Shown: in pieces, positions 21,805 to 35,700 of the stretch
How the letters are laid out: every line of letters begins with the position of its first letter
Numbering within the stretch: position 1 is the first letter of the stretch
Assembly (NCBI GenBank): GCA_003254905.1
Contig: QANU01074831.1
Coordinates: forward strand, 324,853 to 388,852
Source: Nissolia schottii
Taxonomy: Eukaryota; Streptophyta; Magnoliopsida; Fabales; Fabaceae
DNA length: 64,000 bases
Direction of reading: 5' to 3'
The notes under the pieces: model-generated
The model's database searches: none
What the model was told of the DNA's origin: nothing
What the model saw: the letters and a program-made list of their open reading frames with translations, nothing else
Position numbers and translations under genes: made by a program

Positions 21805-24028
21805 ATGTCTTCGTCGTTTCCTGTTTTTCCCACATCCTCGGCGTCAGATTCATCGATGAATTCCAACATCAGAAGTGTTGGACGCATGAATTCCAGCATC
21901 CCTTTTCCCTCTGCTTCGGAAACGCACTCTACAACATTCGCTTCTCATCCTCGAGAAAGTGATGATTTTTTGTTCGGAGTGGATCCGTTTGAGGATATTC
22001 TTCAGTTTCCTGATGATATTTCCATCCAGAATAATGATCATATGGAAATTAGTGCTCCTTACATTTCTGGTGATAATTCCAAAACAACTGATTTCGGGGA
22101 TTTGGTTCATCAGTTAATGGCAGATGATGATTCTCTCCAGCCAAATTGGGATCAGCTTCTCCTTGGTGAGAATGTAGCTGAACCAAAATCAAAGGTTTGT
22201 TTCTTCTCAAGCTGATTTTGATATCTGTATGTGTGTAGGTATGTTTTTGTGGTTCATTCCCTCTTCCCTTTCCCTCTCTATGTGATTCTAAATAGTTTGA
22301 AATCTGTAGCTGTCTTTCATTATTTGTTTTAATGTATAAGGTGCAGAAATGTATCCTGCTCTCTTGATGCAGGAGACACAGGTTTCGCTGCAGCAGCATG
22401 TAACGTCTGTGGAAGCTAATAGTCTTCCTAACTTGGTGTCGAGTGCGCCGCAAACTAAGCCGAGAATGCGTTGGACTCCCGAACTTCATGAGGCCTTTGT
22501 GGAAGCTGTCAATCAGCTTGGTGGTAGTGAGAGTATGTTCGCTTCTTCAAAATACTCTACTTCTTAAGCTTCTTTCGGATAGAGATATTTCAAGTTTTCA
22601 CTTCTTGTCATATCATGATGTTAACAACATGCAGAGGCAACTCCAAAGGGTGTGTTAAACCTGATGAAAGTTGAGGGCCTTACCATCTATCATGTGAAAA
22701 GCCACCTACAGGTACATTAGCATTTGCGATTTTTCTTCTTTCTAACTGGCCTGTCTTTGATATACATGGCTACACTAAACAGCTTTGTGGCCGTGTGTTT
22801 ATTTTGTCAAAAATAAAATAAAATTAAATGGACTATTTGTTCTTTGTTTTTGAAATTTCAGAAATATAGAACTGCCAGACACAAACCTGAGTCATCAGAA
22901 GGTATATATAAGTTTACTTAGTAGTTCTATTGTTGATATAACCTGATTTTGTTTATATTTCTGATTCATGGGGCTTCTTCGCCCCAGAAAGTTCCATGAA
23001 AGACATTTTGTTTTGAGATATAAAGTGCATCCCTTTTCATGCTTACCTTTCCCTATGTGTTCAATGTTCTTTTCTCCTATTCTCTTTAGGATTATGTAAT
23101 TATCAATTAACATAATGAGCACGTAGATACGACTGCTTTTTTGTCAATCTGAGAATAAGAGTTCAACGAATTTATCTTCCCTACATCTACATGCAGGCGT
23201 TCCTGATAAAAAATTGAGTTCAGTTGAAGTAATGAATCCTCTAGAATTACAAACGTGAGTTTTCTGTAACCCTCCTTTATGTTGAATATTTTCTTATTAG
23301 CATTGACACATTTATCACCCAATCTCTTTGCTGGTGTCGGTTATTTGATCTTGTTGCATGCATTGAGAAGAGTGTAATGTCTTCTCAATCTAACTTTTAT
23401 CTAATTATATCATATAGTCGAATTTAGAGTTATGACCTGTCTTGAGCACCAGCTAAAACAAGACAAGAAGGGTTCACATTTCCAATATTATGTAAAGTTG
23501 TTCATCTTGTTTAATTGCATTGAAATAACTTGCTAATACTCAGAAGCATACCCTGGATTGTGGTTGCAGGAGTAAGGGGATCACTGAAACATTGCGGTTG
23601 CAGATGGAACTCCAGAAGCAGCTACATGAACAACTCGAGGTACTCCATTTGTACTTAATATTCGCTTCATCGTTACCCTGTAACCTTGAGGTGGGGTTTT
23701 TGGTTTATTTTCCCCTATTTTTTAATAGGGAAGATTACCACATTGACACTTTTAAAGTTTTGCAATATTCTGATATTATATGACTACTATGCAGATTCAA
23801 AGAAAGTTGCAGATTCAAATCGAAAACCAAGGGAAGCGTCTTCAGATGATGTTTGAGAAACAGATAGAGCTTAAACCTTCTCCTACAGATGAAGACTTGG
23901 AACCCTCAAATGAGGGTGCAAGTACAAAGCAAAAGTGTGATGATGATGCTGCTAAGGTTAATGATGAACATGAACTGGGAGATGACCAGTTTGCTCCACC
24001 ACCCACAAAAAGGGTGAAGAGTTCATGA
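21805..24028 (+). CDS. PHL: MYB-CC transcription factor, PHR1-like
   Basis: The seven exons are 21805-22194, 22373-22532, 22635-22711, 22862-22901, 23197-23254, 23570-23639 and 23795-24028. They join in phase to about 342 aa. The N-terminal half is Ser/Asp-rich. A single GARP/MYB repeat spans about 159-219 ([44 protein letters not shown]). The MYB-CC coiled coil follows at about 246-290, with the signature LHEQLE at 260-265 and then [16 protein letters not shown]. The C-terminus is acidic and ends near a basic [11 protein letters not shown]1/PHL proteins bind GNATATNC (P1BS) sites as dimers and control phosphate-starvation genes. Which PHL member this is cannot be decided from the window. The start is supported by the first ATG after the 5' UTR acceptor. 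Confidence 0.93.
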
Positions 24029-24400
24029 AAGCTGGAATGTTGTCACTAACTTTTGAAGGCCTACATGGTGTTTTCTTCTTTTAGGGATAACCTGCTGAAA
24101 ATTTCTTATTCTGCTTGTGACTTGTGGCTTCCTTAGTCAGTGATTTGGATTCAACTTCATTTTTATTGTTCTTGATCTGGGGTAGATTTTGCAATGGGAA
24201 ATTCTACCCTCATATATTTGGTGTATATATTCTTGGAATGTTTTAAGACAGGGTTGAACTTCTAGAATTGTTGTTGGACCCCAAGGATGTTTCAGCTAGA
24301 TGATTAGAATGTTGTATAAGGTTTGGCTGACTCTTGAACTTTAGAAGAAATAAGAAAGTTTAGTATATCTTTTCATGCAATGTTTGCTCTGCTCTATACA
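24029..24400 (+). other. Likely 3' UTR of the MYB-CC gene
   Basis: This is T-rich sequence with no splice signals and with aataagaaag near 24348, a plausible polyadenylation context. Confidence 0.4.
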
Positions 24401-24955
24401 TTACTTTTAATTTTGATTTTGCTGAAGTGCAAGGGTTTGATGTAAAAACCAGGGTTGATATTGTCCACTCCTTTATCTCATGTTTGCTATTCGCATTCAT
24501 GTCATGTTAAAAAATGAAGATGAGTTTTTTTTTTATTCCTTTAACTATTGGTATTTCGTTGACTTATGGCCCACCGAGAACATTTGGTTCAAGGAACTCA
24601 AGGGATGTAACTCTTCTGAGTGCAATTTGTATTTTGGATGTTACAGTGCAGACATGGACATTAATAGTCAAAGAGAAGTTAATAGTTTTCTTTTTCATTT
24701 TTTATTATTGAAACCTTTTAAAAAATAACTATATACATTTATTTTTACCATCGATTAATTTTTAACGGTTAGAATGTGTGATTTAATCTCTAAAATGCTA
24801 ACTGCAATTTAGAGGAGTTCTATTCCATTTTAACACGATTGTTTCATTTTCAAGACTCAAATTTAAGATCACTAATTAAATGGTCGAACTCAACCATCAC
24901 ATGCACATAACAAGATAGATAATGATGACTTCCTTTTGTTATCATAGAACTCACA

Positions 24956-25156
24956 ATGAGCAACCACAAAGGTCCTTCCAACACACCACCCACCGACCCC
25001 GCCGTAACAGTCTTGTCTGAGCAAATGAAGGAGGTGCTCCACCGCCTGCAAATGTTAGGCATCCCATCCCCACCGAACCGTAACACATCCCTGCCCCATG
25101 CACCATCCCAGCCACCACAAAGTTACTTCAACACACCTAACCAAAATGTTACATGA
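24956..25156 (+). other. Small Pro/Ser/Asn-rich frame of unknown nature
   Basis: A 66-codon frame starts MSNHKGPSNTPPTDPAVTV and contains a short amphipathic segment (LSEQMKEVLHRLQMLGI). It is GC-richer than its flanks and stands alone in AT-rich DNA. It may be a remnant of a retrotransposon gag or of a host gene. No promoter or splice signals support expression. Confidence 0.25.
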
Positions 25157-27030
25157 TAATCAATCATGCATTATCACACTAGTGTTTTTTTAACCTTTGT
25201 AATGCACAGAAAAGAATGAATTATTTTAATATTAAAATGATGAAAAATTGTTTATACGATTGTAAGGGAAAACAATAAATAAATAATTTTATTATTAAAG
25301 GGATAAAAATTAAGTTTATGAATTAATCTTGTTATTAAATATAAGAATTTTATGCAATATTAAACTAATTGATAACGTATAAGAATTTTTTTTTCTATAT
25401 AGACCACATGTATTTGTATCACTAGAGACAATCCTACTTGAATCAATTAGAATCTCTTAAGTGACAAAGCTTCCCTTTTAATATTACATAATATTTGATA
25501 TGAGATTGTGTAAGATATTATATTATATTATATAACTATTTCCTCACTTTACATAATAATTTTACTTATAAAAAATTTATTTGAACCAACAATAATAAAA
25601 AAATATATATAAAATTATTAGTTTTTAATTACTTAAAAATGTATTAGTGAATATTTAAAATTATCTTTTAAATATTCACTAATAATAAATATATTTATTA
25701 TCAATATTTACTATTTAAAAATTATAATTTAAAATATAATATTTTTTCTTGATTAATTAAGTTCATTTTATAATTTAATTAAAAAAATAATATATAAAAC
25801 AAAATTTAATATTATTAATCGTTATTTTAATTCTTTTACTTTATTACGTAGAGTTATATGAATATTAAATATTATCTACTATTTGCTCATATATTTTAAT
25901 AATTAATATTTTTCATATTTATTACTAAAAATTATTATTTTATTTTATTAAATATTTAATTAATTTAATATTAATTTAATTTTTATTAGTTATTTATTTA
26001 TTTATGATTTTTATTAATTTTTTCAATTTTTATAATAGTTTGAATTCTAATTTAATAAAATAAAATAATATAACTAAATTTACTTTATACGGCTATAAGT
26101 AAATCAAGCCTTATCCAGTCTCGTTAGGTTGGATTAGTTATCCATCATTTTAACATAAAAAGAGAGTCTAAAAGATAAACTTATACAATAAGATGCTCAT
26201 ACAAAAAATTAGTATTAGCTTATTTTATCATACCTTACATACAATGTGTCAAATGGATCCTAAGAGTTTTATTGAGAATAACATTGACGTATAATACAAA
26301 AGTTAACATATATACTCAAAGTTAGTATTTTAATACAATTCCACACATTAAATAAATATGATTCAATTCTAGTATTTTTTTTTAACCTAGTGTTTTTTAA
26401 AAAAAATCACATAGTATACAATATCACTTAAAATTTGGTCATATTGGCTATTGCACTTATCATAAGTAGTGTTATCATAATTCACTACTCTGATATTTGC
26501 TTTAATGAAAGTAATATCACTTTAAATACAGACAATATCACTTAATTTTTTTTTTGGAGTTATGATAATTCAACCAAAAATTGAAATTTTATATTTTATG
26601 TAGCACTAAAAAAAGAAAAGAATAAAAAAAGAAAGCAATGTGCAATTGATGCTTCTTCTTTTTAGATCATGTTGGGATCAACCACTTTAAAAAACGTGCA
26701 GCATTTGAATCAGTAGTAAAAATAATAAGTACATTTTCTAATTTAAAAATAATAAATACTAAAATTAGTTTAGTCAGTAGTAAATAATTTTAAAGTAAAA
26801 TTTATTATTAATTTATTTGAATGAGTACTTTTTAAAAAAAAATAGTTTGAAATTATAATTTTAAAGTACTTTAAAAATATAAATAGGATGCAAATATAAA
26901 AGATTTAATTATAATAAAGTGGCAAACAATATAAAGAAAATTGATGTAATGGATGTTAACAAAAAGGTTTAGGATAAATTTGACATAGTTTGTATGGAAG
27001 AAGTATACACAAGGTTAAAGTTTTGGATTT
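25157..27030. other. Very AT-rich intergenic DNA, no gene seen
   Basis: Runs of A and T and short palindromic words dominate, especially at 25600-26060. No open frame, structured RNA or clear element end was recognised. Confidence 0.6.
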
Positions 27031-27039
27031 TAAAATATG

Positions 27040-27450
27040 TTATATAAACTCCCTATAGTTTGGCCATTTTTCAATTTTTTTCCTTCTGGAGACAATGACT
27101 CGCAGTAGAGAGAGGCCAACCTGCAGAGACTCTGATGCATAAGTAAAGAAGAGTGACACTTGTTTTTAGGTAAAGGAATGAATGACATAATACTTGAGCG
27201 AGCAATATGACAAAGGGGGTACTTATAGGATACCAAAATTAGGCAAATGTCCTTGTCTGCCGTAGGTTCCTGGGCCATGGCCTTTTGGAAGCTAAGCTAT
27301 TGAGCCATTGAAAGGCCAATCCTTTCTTAGGGCTACTGCACTAAGCTGAGACTGCAGTTGCTGGGCTGAGTAAGACAACTATTGTGGCCTTGGCCTAGTA
27401 ATTCCTTTCTTGATGTTTGGGTGAGAGAGTTAGTACAGATCCATATCACT
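27040..27450. repeat. GC-richer block, possible LTR or transposon fragment
   Basis: Sequence composition changes abruptly here (aggttcctgggccatggcc, gctgggctgag) between two AT-rich stretches. No paired ends or protein similarity were found, so the nature is only a guess. Confidence 0.2.
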
Positions 27451-28089
27451 TATTGATAAAAACGCTAAATTAGTATTGTGTAAATGATTTTCATTAAAAT
27501 CTTAATACATTTTTGAAAGATTGCAAAATATTATTCGTAACAAGAAATGAGTAAAGATTAGCCAATATGTGAAGAAGAATTTGATTAGAAAACACTAAAT
27601 TGTGAAAGTGAATTAGAATTTGATTTTTCTTTGTTATGGTGTAATTCAAAAGTTATTAGACTATATTTAATTTGACTGACTAACAATTTACTTACACTAT
27701 ACTTTTAAATGGTGAAGACTATGGTGCCTCCCAAAAAATGGAGGTATGGTGCCTCATTTTTTAAAATTACTCAAATTAAGCACTTAAAAAAAATTAAATT
27801 CATCTATTTCTTCACCTAAGTATTATCATTTAGATTCATTTTTTTTTATTTATCTTAATTTAACCTCAAATATTATTCTTAAAATAAAAAAATTCTTTAT
27901 TTAGATTGGAAGATATTTATTTTCAAAAATAATGATATTTATGATCAAATTAAAAGGAAAAAAATAAATAAGTTTAAATATAATGTTTATGTAGGGGGAA
28001 AACTAATTTTAATTGGTTAGGAAAAAAGAGGTATTATACCTCCGTGTATTAGAGGCACTCTAGTTTCCACCTTTCGAAATACATATATT

Positions 28090-28546
28090 TGTGCTAATGA
28101 TCTATATTAATTAAAGACGAAATGCTATGTATACACAAAAAAAATATCTATCAACTGTCCGCCAATATTACAGATGCATACATTTCATACACAAATAAAC
28201 AAACATTATAGAACTGATGAACAATTTTTTTCACTTACGGAAGCGAGATAAAACGGAACTTACAACGCATTAAATGTCAAAAAGTAACTGATGCACTTTC
28301 TCTCTTACCCCCCACACTCTAAAACGTGTATACTCACGCTCTTTCGTAAACAAACATTACAAAACAAATGAACAAATGTTAAAGGACAAAGAAATAAACA
28401 TTATGAAACACAAAAAAAATAAAATAAAATGAGACCTCACACAAACTAAATAGGGAACACACTTTCTCTCCTACTCCCTCACTCACTCTCTCATAAACAA
28501 ATATTACAACACAAGTAAACAAACATTACAACACTCTAAAATAAAC
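28090..28546. repeat. Array of aacaaacatta-type motifs related to the TTTGTGCA family
   Basis: acaaacattaca/acaaacattata recurs at least five times with spacers, together with actcacgctctt and cacactct words also seen near 37540. It is cut off by the assembly gap at 28547. The motif reads taatgtttgt on the other strand, matching the arrays at 41.4 and 51.4 kb. Confidence 0.45.
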
Positions 28547-28965
28547 NNNNNNNNNNNNNNNNNNNNNNNNNNNNNNNNNNNNNNNNNNNNNNNNNNNNNN
28601 NNNNNNNNNNNNNNNNNNNNNNNNNNNNNNNNNNNNNNNNNNNNNNNNNNNNNNNNNNNNNNNNNNNNNNNNNNNNNNNNNNNNNNNNNNNNNNNNNNNN
28701 NNNNNNNNNNNNNNNNNNNNNNNNNNNNNNNNNNNNNNNNNNNNNNNNNNNNNNNNNNNNNNNNNNNNNNNNNNNNNNNNNNNNNNNNNNNNNNNNNNNN
28801 NNNNNNNNNNNNNNNNNNNNNNNNNNNNNNNNNNNNNNNNNNNNNNNNNNNNNNNNNNNNNNNNNNNNNNNNNNNNNNNNNNNNNNNNNNNNNNNNNNNN
28901 NNNNNNNNNNNNNNNNNNNNNNNNNNNNNNNNNNNNNNNNNNNNNNNNNNNNNNNNNNNNNNNNN
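28547..28965. other. Assembly gap (N run, 419 positions)
   Basis: Unknown bases. The gap begins within a repeat array, which probably caused the assembly break. Confidence 0.99.
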
Positions 28966-29929
28966 AAATCAAATAATTTGGCATTTAAATTTCAGAAACT
29001 ACATGTGTAATATTCAAATCATAAGTAATGTTTAAACCCCAAACATCATAAATATCATTACAACTAGAAGGATAAACCTTAATCTCTACATTATAATAAC
29101 TATATATTTGCTCATTATGAGCACAAAAGAAAAAAATGCTTCTTTATGGACTTAACTGTTCAGTTTCCTTGATTGCTACCACTCGATGATCTCCTTCATT
29201 TATAGGTGACTTTGGTTCACTTCCTATGTCTCCATGCTGCAAATATTAACATAAGGGAAAAAAATTGGACAAACCTGAATATATTTTGAAGCCATCATAG
29301 CAAGAACAACAACAATGAGCACTTGCCAAGTGATTGAAGCAATTATCCAATCATTGTTACAAGTTCAATTACTTCACAAGCTACAAAGATGGTTGCAAAA
29401 GCCTATCAAAATCCAAAATGCGCAAATCCGAGGAAGCCTGAAAATGAGAGAAACGTACATATTGGTATTAATTAGTGAAATAAATAATTTATATATAGAT
29501 TAGAAATTAGTCATTCAATATCGTCAATGTAGAAAGATACTCGTGTCAAAATGTTTCCTACAGGCATTGAGTCATTGCAAGTTACAATACATGTTCACAA
29601 AGAAAAAGCTCACTAACCAAGACTTAAAAAGGTATCTAACAAAACATATCTAGCAAAACTTGGATGCCTAAGTCAAGCATAAGACAAAGAAAGTCAAATT
29701 AGCATGTAAAATGAAAAGAAGTTAAACATATTGGGATATTTAACAAATAGGTTCTAATTCAAACATAAAAGCTGATATATTTAACCAAACTTGAATATTT
29801 CGAAAGACGCATTTTTGTCCATGTATATATATACACCTAAAAAATTTAGTTTGAGCATGACTGCATCATGAACACAATAATGTATATGTCAAATTCAATA
29901 TAGAGTGCTAACATTTGTAATTCCCTTCA

Positions 29930-30833
29930 GAGTAGAGAGTTTTCTCACGTGGCAGTATTTTGGACCAAGAGATGGAAAACTTGAAAGCATTAAATCTAAT
30001 ATCCTTCACCATGGCGACATCTCCTTGAAGTTTTTGGCATGGGTCAACATCAACAATATCACCAATCCATATGAAATAAAGTCTCAACAACTAGGCAAAT
30101 TGGCCTTAAAATTTAAATTAATAGAATGTAATACCTTGTAGCGGTGGTATGATTCGATGGCAACATCTCATTATTATGGTCTGCGATTCTATCTAAGAAC
30201 CAAGAAAAAGTCTCAATATTTTGAGTTTGTTCCATTAAATTTTTTCATAAATATACCTTTTTCAAAATGTGAAAGGATGAAGAAACTCTTTGATACATAC
30301 CATTTGCTATGCAATTATGAAGCTGGTTCATTGTTTTTCTATACTATTAGTTTTTGGCCTAGAAGCAATATGGCTTACATTGTTAGATTTAGGCATTGTT
30401 GGAAGATACAATAATCATTGTGTTTCTCTCTTTATACAATAGCACTTAACCTTAAACATGGTCAAGCAAAGTGGTGAAATGAGTATTCATTGAGATTTGA
30501 GATACATCTTCAATCATAACTCAATGACTATTATCCATTGTCTTTATTGTTTGTTATTCACTTAAACTTGCAGCTTGCCCTATTAAATTTTTAGGTGAAA
30601 ACAGTGAGGATTACTTACATTGCTAGAAGGAATCATGCCTCAAGGGGGCCACTTAAATAAATAAATAAATAAATAAATAAAAAGTAAAAAACAAAACCAA
30701 AAATAATACATACATAAATAAAAGTAGAATAAAGAAAACATAGAAGAAGAGAGGAACTGAAGACTTGAGTGGCTATAAGTGAAGGGGTCCCATATGCTTG
30801 GCTCCTGCCACATTCATTTGCTGCACCTTCATA
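29930..30833 (-). pseudogene. GH1 beta-glucosidase pseudogene (three decayed exons)
   Basis: Three neighbouring - strand exons match conserved family-1 glycosidase segments in order. About 30764-30833 starts YEGAANE and, after a frameshift, reads PSIWDPFT. About 30135-30195 reads RIADHNN, then after a small deletion DVAIESYHRYK, ending at an intact AAG|GTAT donor. About 29930-30023 follows an acceptor and reads DVAMVKDIRFNAFKFSISW followed by SKILPRE. In functional enzymes these form the early part of the barrel. The exons carrying the catalytic TFNEP and ENG motifs are absent, and two frameshifts are visible. The fragment is therefore a dead remnant of a vacuolar or secreted beta-glucosidase gene. 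Its 5' signal-peptide exon was not found. Confidence 0.8.
30655..30680. repeat. (AAAT)n microsatellite
   Basis: Six or more AAAT units lie between the first two exons of the GH1 pseudogene. Confidence 0.9.
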
Positions 30834-30929
30834 CTTCACACTCCAATACCATTGAGAAACAAAAAATGAAAAGAACTTAAAAAAGAACGTAATAGTTGGG
30901 TTAATCGTGTCGTGTCACGTGCGTGGCTT

Positions 30930-31030
30930 CTTACAAAATTTTTTTTATAATAGACACTTTTTAATAAAATTATGAGAGATAAAACACAAAATTTAAAATT
31001 TATAAAGGATTAAAAACACATTTTAACCCT
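30930..31030. repeat. Half-copy of the palindromic MITE family
   Basis: The stretch reading aaaatttataaaggattaaa and then aaacacattttaaccct resembles the right arm of the foldback at 14646-15002. No matching left arm is nearby. Confidence 0.4.
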
Positions 31031-31039
31031 CACTTAATA

Positions 31040-32600
31040 CATGTGTGTTTTGGTGAAGATTGTGAGGTATCAGCCAGACTAAATCACAAAAGAACAACAG
31101 AAAAATTCAGAATCTAAAATTGATATTGAAATGAATCAAGCTGTTCATCCATTAAAAAAGAAAACTTTGAATACAGGTAGGTTTTCATTTTAATAGACTT
31201 ATTTTATAATTTTAAAAAGTCTATTTTATTATTTTTTTAAAATCAAATTTTCTTTTTCTTAACCGCTACTATCAAAAAAAAAAAATGAGAGGAAAATAGT
31301 GAGGCAAATTAAGGGAGTGCCACGAGGAAAACAGGGCTACTACTGCAACAGCTCATACAGTTTCTTCTCGCAGCATCAGACACATGTTAAGCGCTTTCGT
31401 CCATTCCTAATTCCTAATCCTTTGTATTTTTCCAATTATCAAATTTCCTTCTCCGGTACTTGAGAAAACAAGTCCTCTGTCCTCCAGTGTGAAATTCCCC
31501 ACCATAAATCCTAACTGCTTGAAAATGGTGGCAAAGGTCAGGAAGGTGTATTTCTTGTTGCTTTCCCTCATGGGGTCAAGCTTTGTGCTACTCATCAAAA
31601 ATGATCCGTTGCCAACGGTGGTCCATCGTGACCGATGGTGGTTGATTGTTGGTCGGTGGTGATTGGTCATCGGCTAAGGGTGGTTAGATGCCGGCTAGCG
31701 GTGGTCTGTCGTCGATCGGTGCTAGTCATCCAACAAATGGTGTTGACCTATGGTATATTAGATTAGGGGGCAATTTAGTATTTTCATGTGTCAAAACATT
31801 TCAATCCCATGAAAATCTAACAATTCCATGGGGAGATGAGAATGAAAATGAGGCAATTTTCATTCCCAAGGACACATTTCGAGTCAAGAGATAGATAAAT
31901 AGACACATCCCATTGCACTTACCAGGGGCGTTCGTAGTGATTGAGGGGGTCAAATACCAAGAAGTGAGTTATTTATCAATCAAGCATTCTATTATTCTGA
32001 CGGCTAGATCCAATCTCATTGTCCCCGCAGAAAGGAAAACATAAAATATTTCATTCCCATGACCACATTAATGTGAGAAGATTCTCGAATCACACGCCCC
32101 CTAAAGAGATGAACACTTGTCTCTTACATTGCTAGAGAAGACCCCTTATGCTATAAGGCTAAAAGGGTAAAACTACTTCTAATGCTAAGAAACTGAAATA
32201 GTAGAAAAATTACCAAACTAAGTTATCTTATCAAAACATGAATATTATCAGGGACCAACATGTTGAAAAATCAATTGTTATTGTTGTATCATATGTGTTA
32301 ATTCCTATCAAATTATATTATGAGTTTAGGCTTAATTTGTTAGTGACCAAACACCACAAAGTAGGAATAGCCTCATGTTTGCACCTACGGATCTTATAAA
32401 TCGTTAGAGATTAACGTTTTATAAATCTTTTAAAAGTATGAATGGATGGTTAATTCATCCTATACTTTAAATAATTAGAGACCGCATCGAGAATTTTAAT
32501 TTTAGGGAGACCTATTTGTTCAGCGCAAAATTTGAGAGGACCAAATTGGTGGGTTTTGCCAAAATTTACACAAGACACAAAACATACCCCTTACTAGTTA
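31040..32600. other. Intergenic region, no gene seen
   Basis: A block at 31600-31740 is rich in ggtggt and tcggtggt words, but no frame or element ends are convincing. The remainder is AT-rich and non-coding. Confidence 0.4.
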
Positions 32601-32770
32601 CTTCTAGTACTACTGTAGTAACATTTTAAGGCATTGATTCAAATATCGTTTTGCCTTTAGCATAAGATAAACAAAAGTTAACATGGTCTCTAAAACATAG
32701 CAAGGTTCTCCTAATTAAACCAAAATGCTAAAAAGGCCAAGTTACTACTTCAACCATTCTCACCAGTCAC

Positions 32771-35700
32771 TTAGTTCCCATCATTAGCAGGTTTCAGGTA
32801 AAGGGTTTCACCCCTTTCACCAGAAGAATGGCCTTCGCCACCTGAGCTCCCAATGTCTAATTGCTTGCCACTACCACCAATGAGGCCCCCTCTTCCAACA
32901 CCATGCAAATCAGAGAACCCTCCAACATTGGTGGCTTCGGTCTGCAGCATGTTGTTAAGGCCTGGATTTCCGCCGGAACTCATGCCGAGTTGGGTGTGCA
33001 GTGCTTGCTGCTGTTGAAGCAGTGAGAAGGGTTGTTGCTGTTGTGCATACACCAGGGAGGACCTTGCAGCAATTAGCTGCTGTTGCTGCTGTTGTGTCAT
33101 CTGCTGAGCCTGCATGTAGTGTGATGATCCCTGCTGCATGGGGAACTGCATTGTTATCAAAAAGAGTAAGAGGTCAAATATTTGTTATTGTCGGGTGATA
33201 GTGATGGAGCTTTGTATGCATTATGCATCAGCAAGTTCTAGAGTTTCTGTTATTATTTCTTTGGGATATCTCTATGGTAGCGTTTGGTTTCTATCCTGGG
33301 AGAAAGGAGATAGAGACATTACAGAAAGAAACATGTTTGGAGAAGGGGGCAAAGACAAAACACTCATAATTATCTATCTCGAGACAAGTTTTAAGTTAAC
33401 TTTTGTCCTTCAGGAAAGGAGGGACACTGGAGACATGTCTCTAGTGTCCTACTGTCTCCGTCTTTTCTATCACAGGACAAGAACCGAATGCTACCTATAG
33501 ACACTGATGTGAGGTTAAACTCTTGGGCACTATCGCAATCAATAAGCGATTTGAACTTTGGTCACTTTCTTGAAAGTATAACTTGTTTACCACTGCACAC
33601 AACTCTTATCGGTAGATGTGCCAGAGATTGATGTGGATCATTGCAATATTGCAGAAATCAAATTGTGTGCTTAAAGTAAATGCTTAATTTTCTAAGTGAC
33701 CACTAATAATACTAATCAACATTATGGAAATGGGCATGTACCTGACCAGGCATGGCAGATGGCTGGGGTTGAGAATCAGCTATTGCAGCTAGGTACATGA
33801 GATTCCTCTGTAACCTTGATTGGTTCCTGAATTAGTGGAAATAGTAGGATTATGATAGTTTAGCACAACAAAAATGTTAATAGAAAAGGAATAAGCATCT
33901 GACATTAGAAAACTATGAGTACTCAACATGATGTTTAGGGAAAAATCCAATAATCGTTTATGTTTTCTATCTCTAGGTTAACTAGCAGGATTTTTTTTTT
34001 AAAATTTCTTGAAGAAACCTTTCCAAGATTCAAAAAGGAAGTAATCAATTAAGATTATCCTCTGACTCTTCCAATTGCATAATTTAAGATCAAAGTTGAA
34101 TGTTGCCAAAAAAGAATCGTATGTCATTGACATTCTAATCAAACGAGATGTACAAGATTTACAAAAAAGTTATAAAACTTTTGCATCAAGTCATCATGTA
34201 TTGCAACTTTTGCAATAGATAAAGCAGCTTCATAATAATAAATGCAGCAATTGTGTAAAAAACTGTTGCATGCTGAAGGAACTAGGAAGTTTACATTTCT
34301 CAGAAGTTAGTGTTACAGAAAATCATTGTTTAATTTAATAAACTCCTTAATCTTGCAGCCGTGTCAATATCCAAAAGCTTACCATACACGAGCTACTTTA
34401 TTGGCCTGCAAATCAAACACAGTACCAAGATACTAAAACTGAAAAAATTCACTACAGAACATAGATTGATGTAAATGATTTTGTAAGTTTCTATGCCTTG
34501 CTGATATTATTTATGAAACTAACCGAGCCATGTTATTTCCATACAATAAAGTTGAAATCCAGACATAATGAACAATACCAAACAACTTCAAATTCTACTC
34601 GACCACTGAGTCGATGCTTGAATAGTTTTAGACTAATTCTTACTCTGCACACTCGCTCAGCTTGCCAGAATTCTGGCTTTCAACAATCTTCAGAATTAAG
34701 GACTTGTTCTCATCCAGATACTGCATGAAAAGGAGAGGGAAAAATGGTTCAATGATGATACCATACAAATGCAGAGAATATAAATAGTTGTGTTTATATT
34801 TTCATTCCGAGAAATATTATTTGAATTTATTTTGTGCGGGTGGACTCATATTTCATGTGTGAACTCTATTGAAATTTCATCTAATGGTAGACGAGTTGAG
34901 TAACACAATGTCTCACACAAAATAACTCAAATAACACAACTCTTTCTTTTTTTAAACTCAAAAGTTATGGTTTATAAAAAGGTGAGATTTGACTTTTCAA
35001 ACAAAAAATAGGCTAGCAAATGGAACGTGGGTAGGGAAGCAACAAAACGTACTTGCTGGACTGTCCTTCCATAGAAAATAATTGGGGGGTATTTTCAGAA
35101 CATATGCAGAGTTTATTTCGTAGACTAGTAGATAGCATTAGCAAGTTATATATACCCCAAGTCCCAAGCAACAGTTTCTGTTAAACTATCTTGTCAAGTG
35201 ATAATAAATGTTGAAAGTATGAAGAGTCCCAAGTAATGTAGCAGATTTACATGAATTAAGATCTTCAAAGTAAGACCCACTCTAGTATTGGCGTAATCAT
35301 AGGAGTAGAATTTGTTGTGTGCTCCCTGTACTTATTTTGCACACATCAACTTTATCGTGGTTACATATTTTTCCCATTTAATTCAAAATATTAGGCTAGT
35401 CAATAGGCTTATTTTTCCACCCTTGATTATTTTCCATTTATTTGTATCTTTGCCTAAATGGGAGTGGGCTACTACTTGTAAGTTGAATTTAAGATTAAGA
35501 ATATGGTCAAGTGAATGTAAATACATACTAGTTTACATCAATTTAAGCTTAATTTGGTAAAAGTTGCTCTCTTTTATAACCCTAGAAGCTAATCTCAACA
35601 AATCATAATAATATTATTTGATAAAATAATTAAAAAGGTTACTTTTTTATAAGCCGTAGTCTTTAAATTTTGAAGAGCCTCCCTTAAGGAAGACTCCCAA

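Noticed and set aside
28526..28984. 152-codon - strand open frame
   Set aside because: It is almost entirely composed of N, an artefact of the assembly gap.
34359..34405. Possible extra GIF1 exon (cag|gccaataaagtagctcg|gt on the - strand)
   Set aside because: Joining it to exon 2 gives an immediate stop, while exon 2 joins exon 3 perfectly to the conserved SSXT sequence.
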